The position numbers and the translations under genes were made by a program. The notes under the pieces are model-generated. The model did no database searches and was not told the DNA's origin. It worked only from the letters and a program-made list of their open reading frames with translations. Positions 1-5,200 of a stretch of 5,200 bases of DNA are shown one piece after another. Source of the stretch: Gammaproteobacteria bacterium (GTDB lineage: Bacteria; Pseudomonadota; Gammaproteobacteria; Pseudomonadales; Azotimanducaceae); NCBI GenBank assembly GCA_027295975.1, contig JAPUJX010000656.1, positions 1 to 5,200 on the forward strand. Direction: 5' to 3'. Within the stretch, counting starts at the first letter, position 1; each line of letters starts with the position of its first letter.

Positions 1-1401
1 GAAAACGGGCACATTTCAGCCGCGTCAAACTCGGCTCTGCAACTTGCCACCGGGGATTACATCGGTTTGTTGGATCACGACGACGAACTCGCGCCGGACG
101 CCTTGCTCTCGATTGCGAGCGCTATCAACAAAAACCCCGACGTAAAGCTCATCTACTCCGACGAGGACAAGATCGACCGAGTCGGAAGGCGCCGCGAACC
201 ACATTTCAAATCCGACTGGAACCCCGACCTGCTGTTGTCCCACAACTACATCGGCCACCTGTGCGTTTTTGAGCACGATCGTGTCAAGGAATGCGGAGCT
301 TTTCGAGAAGGATTCGAGGGGAGTCAGGATCACGACCTGTTGCTTCGTTTCACTCACGACCTGGATTGCAACGCCATCCTCCACATTCCCCAGGTGCTTT
401 ATCACTGGCGGGCCGTTGCGGGTTCGACCGCGCTCAACGAGACAGCCAAGGAATACACCAACATCAACGGCATCAAGGCGGTGCACACGGCGGCACGGCG
501 AATCAATGACAGCGCGTCCGTCGATGTGGGGCTGATGCCCAATTCCTACCGGGTCACATTCCCCATCCCGGACGCGCCGCCGCTGGTATCCCTGCTCATT
601 CCAACCCGTGATCAACTCTCTCTGACCCGACAATGCATCACCAGCATCGTGGATCTCACCCGCTACCACAATTTCGAAATCATCATCGTCGACAACGGGT
701 CGGTGCATCCCGAGACCCTGGCTTATTTCGATGAGATCGCCAGCGATTCGATTCGGGTGTTGCGCTACAACGCGCCGTTCAATTTTTCAGCAATTAACAA
801 CTACGCGGTAAGGCACGCCCGCGGTTCGATCCTCGGCTTCGTCAACAACGACATCGAAGTGATATCCGAGGATTGGCTGACGGAGATGGTGTCCCATGCA
901 GCACGAGAGGGAGTCGGATGTGTGGGCGCCAAACTCTACTACAGCGACGGCAGCATTCAACATGCCGGCGTGATTCTAGGGCTCGGCGGTGTGGCGGGTC
1001 ACAGTCACAAACACTTTCCACGGGATCACCCCGGCCACTTCGGGAGACTCCGTCTCGTTCAGAATCTAAGCGCGGTAACGGCAGCCTGCATGCTGGTGCG
1101 CCGATCTATCTTCGAAGAGGTTGGCGGATTCAACGAAACAGACCTGACTATCGCGTTCAACGACGTAGACTTCTGCCTGAGGGTTCGAGCGCTGGGTTAT
1201 CGAAACGTATGGACCCCATACGCCGAACTCTACCACCATGAATCGGCAAGCCGTGGCCACGAAGATACCCCGGAGAAATCCAAGCGATTTGCAGCCGAAA
1301 TACAATTCATGAAAGACTCCTGGAAGGAAGAGTTGATTCACGACCCCTACTACAGCCCCAACCTGACCCGAGACCGGGAGGACTTTTCGATTGCAACCTG
1401 A
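1..1401 (+). CDS. Tandem-domain family 2 glycosyltransferase, 5' end missing
   Basis: The frame is open from base 1 to the TGA at 1399-1401, giving 466 visible residues, so the true start lies upstream; the TTG at 67 falls inside a conserved motif and is not a start. Residues 1-170 are the second half of one GT-A domain: LLDHDDEL (23-30) carries the DXD-type metal and nucleotide-sugar site, followed by YSDEDKID, GSQDHDLLLR near 106-115 and YHWR near 134-137. A second complete GT2 domain begins near residue 195 (VSLLIPTRDQ), with IVDNGS (229-234), FVNNDIEV (280-287) as its DXD equivalent, DVDFCLR (388-394) as the likely catalytic-base region, and a closing YHHES segment. Tandem GT2 proteins of this kind are typical of O-antigen, rhamnan and capsule clusters, where they add successive sugars at the cytoplasmic face. 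Sugar donor and acceptor cannot be read from sequence. Its last 11 bases overlap the sulfotransferase gene, suggesting co-transcription. Confidence 0.93.
   Translation, partial: ENGHISAASNSALQLATGDYIGLLDHDDELAPDALLSIASAINKNPDVKLIYSDEDKIDRVGRRREPHFKSDWNPDLLLSHNYIGHLCVFEHDRVKECGAFREGFEGSQDHDLLLRFTHDLDCNAILHIPQVLYHWRAVAGSTALNETAKEYTNINGIKAVHTAARRINDSASVDVGLMPNSYRVTFPIPDAPPLVSLLIPTRDQLSLTRQCITSIVDLTRYHNFEIIIVDNGSVHPETLAYFDEIASDSIRVLRYNAPFNFSAINNYAVRHARGSILGFVNNDIEVISEDWLTEMVSHAAREGVGCVGAKLYYSDGSIQHAGVILGLGGVAGHSHKHFPRDHPGHFGRLRLVQNLSAVTAACMLVRRSIFEEVGGFNETDLTIAFNDVDFCLRVRALGYRNVWTPYAELYHHESASRGHEDTPEKSKRFAAEIQFMKDSWKEELIHDPYYSPNLTRDREDFSIAT
1376..1382 (+). promoter_or_regulatory. Shine-Dalgarno site for the sulfotransferase gene
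   Basis: GGGAGGA lies 8 bases before the TTG at 1391, which is normal spacing. It sits inside the end of the glycosyltransferase reading frame. It is the main reason for choosing the TTG as start, and it implies coupled translation of the two genes. Confidence 0.7.
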
Positions 1402-2131
1402 CAAGGATTCCGACGTTACGCCCCGGCACCGGGGGAAATCCGGGTTACGGAGCCTTACCGATCTTCTGCGCCTCACCACACCAACCGACCCAGGCGGACC
1501 CGCAATCGTTTTCATCCACATACCCAAAACCGCGGGTACGTCTTTTCGCGCCGCCGCCGAACAATATTTCGGGAATTCGTCCGTCGAACGGGACTACGGT
1601 GCCGAGGACCCATACACCACTGACATCGTCCTCGAAACCGTCTACTCGAATCGAATCGAAGGGTTGCCCACGGCGATGGAACAGGCATCGAGGCGGATGC
1701 TGGCCGGGCACTTTCCCGCCACCAAATATCACCAACTTTTCGCGAATAACGTTCGCTGGTGCACGTTCCTGCGGGATCCCGTGCAACGGGTTATCTCAGA
1801 ACATCGTCATCTGGTCAAAAAGAACCGCTACGCCCATTCCCTGGAGTACTTCTGCAATACCAAAGCCGAATGCAACAAGCAGACCCGCCTGTTGCGAGGC
1901 ATCGAGGAGAAAGATCTGTATTTCGTCGGCGTTGCAGAACACTTTCGCGCGTCGATCTCGGTGTTCAACAAGCTTGCTGGTACCCGGTTCAAATACACCA
2001 GAACCAATGTGGCGCGAAAGTCGCTTTCGGAAGCGTACGACGTTTCCGATCGCGTGCGAAAGACGATCGAAAACAACAACCGCGACGACCTGGCGCTTTA
2101 TTCGAAACACGCGGCACGTTATGCCGATTAG
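1391..2131 (+). CDS. Carbohydrate sulfotransferase (Sulfotransfer_2-like)
   Basis: This 246-residue protein looks like a PAPS-dependent sulfotransferase that moves sulfate from 3'-phosphoadenylyl sulfate to a sugar hydroxyl or amine. The PAPS 5'-phosphosulfate loop is FIHIPKTAGTSFR at residues 41-53, with K46 the expected catalytic lysine. The 3'-phosphate site is FLRDPVQRVISEH at 126-138, with R128 and S136 in the usual places. Further family hallmarks are GHFP (106-109), the NKQTRLLRG segment (162-170) and FVGVAEHF (179-186). No signal peptide or membrane helix is visible, so it probably acts in the cytoplasm on a nucleotide- or lipid-linked glycan; this differs from the Golgi membrane-anchored animal relatives. 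The TTG start has a strong ribosome binding site and overlaps the glycosyltransferase by 11 bases. The first 35 or so residues are poorly conserved-looking, so a later start is possible. The substrate is inferred to be the glycan made by the upstream cluster. Confidence 0.9.
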   Translation: MQPDKDSDVTPRHRGKSGLRSLTDLLRLTTPTDPGGPAIVFIHIPKTAGTSFRAAAEQYFGNSSVERDYGAEDPYTTDIVLETVYSNRIEGLPTAMEQASRRMLAGHFPATKYHQLFANNVRWCTFLRDPVQRVISEHRHLVKKNRYAHSLEYFCNTKAECNKQTRLLRGIEEKDLYFVGVAEHFRASISVFNKLAGTRFKYTRTNVARKSLSEAYDVSDRVRKTIENNNRDDLALYSKHAARYAD

Positions 2132-2149
2132 CCGCCGGGCGGTATTCGG
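2124..2149. terminator. Imperfect hairpin between convergent genes, weak terminator candidate
   Basis: CCGC (2132-2135) can pair with GCGG (2139-2142) around a 3-base loop, and an outer CCGA (2124-2127) can pair with TCGG (2146-2149) across a small internal loop. It overlaps the end of the sulfotransferase gene and lies between two converging transcription units, where a two-way terminator would be expected. There is no T tract on either strand, so an intrinsic terminator is doubtful. The rest of the 56-base gap (2132-2187) shows nothing else I can support. Confidence 0.2.
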
Positions 2150-2187
2150 TATCATGTCTCAAGTGGGGTTGGGAGATAACACACTCT

Positions 2188-2871
2188 CTAGTAGTCGACG
2201 TCGTTCTTGGACGCAATCAGGACCACTTCGGAAACGCCCGCCACCTGTCCTATTCGCAGCGTGAGATCGTCTGCGTTCAATTCGTCGCGAAGATTCAGAT
2301 CGTAAGTGAGGCTCAAGCTTTCGTTGTCGCCCGCCGGTTCCATATGCAGCAAATTGGAGCGCTTGCACGCCGCGCTGATGGCATCGAGGTATTCCTGGCT
2401 GTCGCCACCGCGATCGAATCTGAATCGAAGGATGAACTCACTTTTGTATACCGCACCGAAATTCGACAGCGACAGCGCGTAGGCAAGCAGAGACACGCTC
2501 ATTGTACCAACCGCCGCGAGAAAGTAGTTGCTCGTACCAGCCGCCATGCCAAGCGCAAGCGCGGCAAAGATGTAGGCCATGTCTTTGGTGTCTTTGAGAA
2601 CGGTACGAAATCGAATGATCGACAGGGCGCCCACCAGCGCGAAAGCACGTGCCAGGCTTCCACCAATCACCATCATCACGATGGCGACTATGAGCGAGAC
2701 GAAGACGATCGTCTGACTGAACGATTGCGAATACGAAAGGCCCCTGTGCGTATGTCGGTAAATCAGTGAAAGCACGACGCCAACAATCACTGAGACCATA
2801 ACGTTGGTGGTGATCTCCACATTCGAATAAACGAAAAGGTTGCCTTCCGGATTAAGAGACAGATTTTCCAT
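2188..2871 (-). CDS. DUF4956 integral membrane protein
   Basis: This 227-residue protein has a short N-terminal tail, then hydrophobic segments at about residues 21-37, 53-71, 76-86, 97-112 and 115-134, and a soluble C-terminal domain from about 140 to 227. The recognisable DUF4956 signature is ALVGALSIIRFRT (78-90), followed by a KDTKDMAYIF stretch (93-102) and a small-residue-rich helix with GMAAG (108-112). The charged RFR and KD residues between membrane segments are typical of the family and are the likely functional loop. The C-terminal region has alternating strands and helices like a small regulatory or ferredoxin-like domain; that is inference. It is the last gene of the minus-strand group, 12 bases after the VTC gene. 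An AAAGG at 2891-2887 is the nearest ribosome binding candidate, with long spacing of 15 bases. The biochemical function of DUF4956 is unknown; its frequent pairing with VTC proteins suggests a membrane partner for polymer synthesis or export. Confidence 0.88.
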   Translation of the reverse strand: MENLSLNPEGNLFVYSNVEITTNVMVSVIVGVVLSLIYRHTHRGLSYSQSFSQTIVFVSLIVAIVMMVIGGSLARAFALVGALSIIRFRTVLKDTKDMAYIFAALALGMAAGTSNYFLAAVGTMSVSLLAYALSLSNFGAVYKSEFILRFRFDRGGDSQEYLDAISAACKRSNLLHMEPAGDNESLSLTYDLNLRDELNADDLTLRIGQVAGVSEVVLIASKNDVDY

Positions 2872-2883
2872 AACTAATTCAAA

Positions 2884-3663
2884 CTACCTTTCGTCATAGG
2901 CTAATCCGAGGATCTCCATCCCCGCGCAAATTTTTGAAATCGAGACACGCTGCAATTCGTACGACTGGATAATACGGTGGAACCACGACGGCAGATGGTG
3001 TCGGAACTTTACTTCCAGTACGGTGTAACCCGCAAGGATCTTCCTGGCCGAAATTGTTGCGCCGGGAAACACCCGGTCCGTGTGTCGCGCGCTCAGTTGT
3101 TCATCGAACGTCAACCGGAACGTGGGATCGTATTTGCTCACATACGGCCTGCGCTGATAGTCAATCAAAGCGACGGGTTTCAGCCGTTTGCGAACAAGGT
3201 CGAAGCGAAACTGATCCACCACCGGATCGGTCGCGGCGCGCTCGAGAATGACCCGACTCAATGCCGAACCGCGAAGGTGCGACCAGTCGATACCATCACG
3301 TTCAACGGGTGCGCGGTTCTTGAAGACGAGATTGTTGTGGCGCCCTTTTATTTCGATAAACATGGGCACTTCGTCCGCCGGGTCCGAAGCATAAGTCCGA
3401 ATCCTGAACTTGTACCGGGAATGCAGTCCGTCGACTTTGTCGTGAAACGCCGAGTAGCTCGGATCATCGTAATAGAGGCTGCGCACCGTGTAGCGGTTGC
3501 CCGAACGGTTAACGACAAATGGATCGAATTGCAGGAAGTACCTCAGTTCGTCTTCAACCGCCAGGCGTTTTTCCAACGGCAGGATGTATTTGAACTCGAA
3601 CCGCGCAAAGTGCAGCGGGGAGTTATGGGGAATATCATCGTCGGATCTAACGTGGGACTGCAT
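2884..3663 (-). CDS. VTC-domain protein, possible polyphosphate polymerase
   Basis: The protein is 259 residues from the ATG at 3663. It carries the VTC tunnel-fold motifs in order: RFEFKY (21-26), SLYYDD (62-67), YKFRIRTY (84-91) with the paired arginines, FIEIKGR (102-108), DYQRRPY (168-174), FRLTFDEQ (182-189), VLEVKF (215-220) and SISKICAG (241-248). In yeast Vtc4 the matching basic residues bind phosphate and polyphosphate inside the tunnel and a glutamate binds metal; the Lys, Arg and Glu positions appear kept here, so the protein could be catalytic, using ATP to build polyphosphate. This residue matching is from memory, not an alignment. No membrane segment or signal peptide is seen, so it is probably cytoplasmic and works with the DUF4956 protein next to it. 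The frame extends to a TTG at 3696 (270 residues), just after an in-frame TGA. I prefer the ATG, which has GGAG three bases upstream and a shorter overlap (17 bases) with the preceding gene. Confidence 0.88.
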   Translation of the reverse strand: MQSHVRSDDDIPHNSPLHFARFEFKYILPLEKRLAVEDELRYFLQFDPFVVNRSGNRYTVRSLYYDDPSYSAFHDKVDGLHSRYKFRIRTYASDPADEVPMFIEIKGRHNNLVFKNRAPVERDGIDWSHLRGSALSRVILERAATDPVVDQFRFDLVRKRLKPVALIDYQRRPYVSKYDPTFRLTFDEQLSARHTDRVFPGATISARKILAGYTVLEVKFRHHLPSWFHRIIQSYELQRVSISKICAGMEILGLAYDER

Positions 3664-5200
3664 GAGCTCCACGTTTTCCCGAGTCTGTGCCCGCAATCAC
3701 CTCCGGACTCAGTCTGTCCAGGAACGCCTTCGAGTCATTCAGGTCTCGATAGTCATCGGGCCAGAGACTGCGATTTTCGGCAGCGACCATGTTTTTGCTG
3801 TCTACCGAAAACATTAAAACCTTGCGGCTCGCCACGGGCCGATCCCAATAGCTGTCGAACAGTACGATTCGGGAGCGCTTTCCCGCCGTGACACCGGAGG
3901 GATTTTCCACAATCCGGCACTTCGCCGCGACAATCATGCCGCCTTCCCCGTAACGCCAGTTCTTTTTGTAAACATCCATTGCCGTTTCGTTACCCGCGAG
4001 AGTCACATTGGCAAGCACCGCCACCGATCCATCTTTCGCCTGAACGCCAATCAGGTTACCCGTCAGCGTGCTGTCGATCATGAACATCCGGCTCGCTTCG
4101 CCCACCGAGATACCCTTGTCACCGTTGCGTCGGAATATGGACCGTTCGATACGTACGTCCGCGGTCATCAAGTCCACACCATCATTACCATTGTCCTGAA
4201 AGATGCTGTCGACAATGACCGCCGAGGAGATATCGAGATCGACCGCGTCACCGGGGGCGTTCATGAACGTGGTGCGCTCGAGGCGAATATCCGAATAAAC
4301 CGCATGTAACATGTCGTCCGTCAGCTTACTGTCTCGAAACAGGCAATCGGTGATTTCCACATCCTGCACTTCGTGCACGGACAACATGGCCGTGTATTCG
4401 AACAGATCACCCTTCAGGCCACTACCGCCCGATATCTCGCAATGGGAAAGTCGCGAGCCGCTGGCGCGATCCCCCGTCAGCACGATGGCCCCCCAGGGTT
4501 TTTGCGACGGCGACCTCGAGAGGATCCGAATCGGCTGCTCCGCGGTTCCTTCGGCCATCAGACGCCCGGAAAGAATCACCGTGGCACCTTCTTCCATGAG
4601 CAGCCGAGTTCCCGGCTTGATGACCAGAGGCCGCTCGATGTGCCGAACACCCGCTATCACCACGTCCCCGGACCAGACCAGTGGCTTCGTCTCAGGATGT
4701 GAGGCCACCGCATTGAACAGGCGGTTGACATGACCCACCCGGTCCTCTGCGAGTCTCCACCGCCATGGTGATTCGGTGTCCAACTGAAAAGACACCTCTA
4801 TCTGATGTACATCGGCTTTAGAGCCCGCCAGGTAACTGGTGGTTCTGAAGTAGAAGTATGGATCGTGTTCGTCGGTGGACCACAGCTTGACACGGTCCTT
4901 TGCCATCATGTGCATCGCTATCTTCGAGGTCTCAATATCATGCTCGACACCCTCAACGGTCAGCCGGATCGCCGAAACCTGCATCCCCAGAACCCGGGGA
5001 AGATCTAATCGAATGCTCTGGACGTCGCCCCGCAGTTTCCGGGTAATCGACCAACGGGAGCCAACGGACCGGGAAAGTTTGAGCCCAGTCGACTGTTCTC
5101 CGTTGAACCCGCGTCCCGTGTTCCAGAACATCCTCCAGCCTGAACCGTTTCCCTGGGCCAGTCTCTCCTCCATCGCGTCCGATATCCTCAGGCTCGAATC
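3647..5200 (-). CDS. Right-handed parallel beta-helix protein, 5' end likely missing
   Basis: The frame ends at TAG (3649-3647) and stays open to the window edge, giving 517 visible residues. An in-frame ATG at 5173 has GAGG about 12 bases upstream and could be the start, but it yields no signal peptide, so a longer protein is at least as likely. Numbering from that ATG, residues 13-135 form a beta-rich region opening with FWNTGRGFN and ending in DPYFYFRTT plus strands, resembling beta-sandwich regions attached to some cell-surface polysaccharide enzymes. Residues 164-425 are a right-handed beta-helix with a capping segment (VIKPGTRLLMEEGATVIL), a PWGAIVLTG stretch, then about six coils. The pattern recalls the beta-helix parts of CotH-associated bacterial proteins, but no CotH kinase domain is visible here. 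Residues 430-508 form a non-repetitive tail. Likely role, by inference: surface-located or polymer-binding partner of the VTC and DUF4956 proteins encoded just downstream. Confidence 0.82.
   Translation of the reverse strand, partial: DSSLRISDAMEERLAQGNGSGWRMFWNTGRGFNGEQSTGLKLSRSVGSRWSITRKLRGDVQSIRLDLPRVLGMQVSAIRLTVEGVEHDIETSKIAMHMMAKDRVKLWSTDEHDPYFYFRTTSYLAGSKADVHQIEVSFQLDTESPWRWRLAEDRVGHVNRLFNAVASHPETKPLVWSGDVVIAGVRHIERPLVIKPGTRLLMEEGATVILSGRLMAEGTAEQPIRILSRSPSQKPWGAIVLTGDRASGSRLSHCEISGGSGLKGDLFEYTAMLSVHEVQDVEITDCLFRDSKLTDDMLHAVYSDIRLERTTFMNAPGDAVDLDISSAVIVDSIFQDNGNDGVDLMTADVRIERSIFRRNGDKGISVGEASRMFMIDSTLTGNLIGVQAKDGSVAVLANVTLAGNETAMDVYKKNWRYGEGGMIVAAKCRIVENPSGVTAGKRSRIVLFDSYWDRPVASRKVLMFSVDSKNMVAAENRSLWPDDYRDLNDSKAFLDRLSPEVIAGTDSGKRGAHAVPR
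3697..3704 (-). promoter_or_regulatory. Strong Shine-Dalgarno match inside the upstream gene
   Basis: On the minus strand GGAGGTGA, a full match to the 16S rRNA tail, directly precedes the TTG at 3696. The GGAGG core is only 3 bases from that TTG and 36 bases from the ATG at 3663, so it fits neither start perfectly. It sits within the end of the beta-helix gene and leaves the VTC start open: either TTG 3696 is used, or this site helps load ribosomes for the ATG. Confidence 0.4.
3965..4363 (-). repeat. Beta-helix coil repeats, about six coils of 21-24 residues
   Basis: Residues 271-403 of the beta-helix protein split into six degenerate coils starting near 271, 295, 317, 338, 361 and 383. Most contain a strand of the form V-x-I-x-x-S-x-F, then an N/D-G turn, then a short strand such as AVDLD, GVDLM, GISVG or IGVQA. 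Two aspartates (D312 and D334) stack at the same coil position. The repetition is at protein level only; the DNA is not detectably repeated. Confidence 0.65.
4769..5137 (-). other. N-terminal beta-sandwich-like region of the beta-helix protein
   Basis: This covers residues 13-135 counted from the ATG at 5173. It opens with an aromatic FWNTGRGFN-EQS pattern, continues with IRLDLPRVLGMQVSAIRL, and ends with DPYFYFRTTSYLAG and a strand ending SFQL. I recall similar W-D/N-T-G-x-G-F patterns beside glycosyltransferase domains in polysaccharide clusters, where they may bind sugar. Identification is by pattern only. Confidence 0.35.

Noticed and set aside
67..69. TTG as start of the glycosyltransferase
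   Set aside because: The frame continues upstream to base 1 with family-like residues, and this TTG encodes the leucine of the LLDHDDEL motif.
25..708. A 227-codon minus strand open frame opposite the glycosyltransferase
   Set aside because: It lies entirely antisense to conserved GT2 motifs and is explained by their codon bias. The Val- and Asp-rich translation is typical of a mirror frame.
2661..2690. Short CAT/CAC-rich stretch resembling a simple repeat
   Set aside because: It encodes Met, Val and Ile residues of a DUF4956 membrane helix on the minus strand, and the repetition is too short and irregular to be a separate element.
1759..2769. A 336-codon + strand open frame crossing the convergent gap
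   Set aside because: It runs out of frame through the sulfotransferase and antisense through DUF4956, both strongly supported by family motifs. The translation is rich in Arg, Gln and His with no domain pattern, as expected from a shadow in GC-rich DNA.
2977..3891. A 304-codon + strand open frame opposite the VTC gene
   Set aside because: It is antisense to the VTC motifs and the beta-helix gene end, shows no recognisable domain, and has no convincing ribosome binding site.

Overview
The window is mid-50s to high-50s percent GC by eye, with compact bacterial gene packing and clear Shine-Dalgarno sequences. It holds five protein genes in two convergent groups: two on the + strand (1-2131) and three on the - strand (5200-2188), with 56 bases between them. 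Both outer genes run off the window. No tRNA, rRNA, CRISPR array, insertion sequence or riboswitch was seen. The gene content fits a Gram-negative bacterium that makes surface polysaccharide, probably a proteobacterium or similar lineage, but no gene is diagnostic and I do not name a taxon.

Plus-strand group: the 3' part of a tandem-domain family 2 glycosyltransferase (GT2), then an overlapping gene for a PAPS-dependent carbohydrate sulfotransferase. The sulfotransferase starts at a TTG inside the glycosyltransferase's last codons, behind a strong ribosome binding site. Together they look like the end of a capsule, O-antigen or exopolysaccharide cluster that builds a glycan and then sulfates it.

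Minus-strand group, in transcription order: a long protein with an N-terminal beta-sandwich-like region and a right-handed parallel beta-helix (5' end outside the window), a VTC-domain protein (the fold of polyphosphate polymerases), and a DUF4956 integral membrane protein. The genes overlap or nearly touch, so they are probably one operon. VTC and DUF4956 genes are often neighbours in bacteria, commonly beside CotH-kinase or beta-helix proteins. The function of that set is not established. It may make or attach a polymer at the cell envelope, with DUF4956 as membrane partner, VTC as catalytic domain and the beta-helix protein as surface or polymer-binding component.

The most interesting part is the minus-strand trio: a conserved but poorly understood gene set, here next to sulfated-glycan genes and with an unusual domain pairing in the beta-helix protein.
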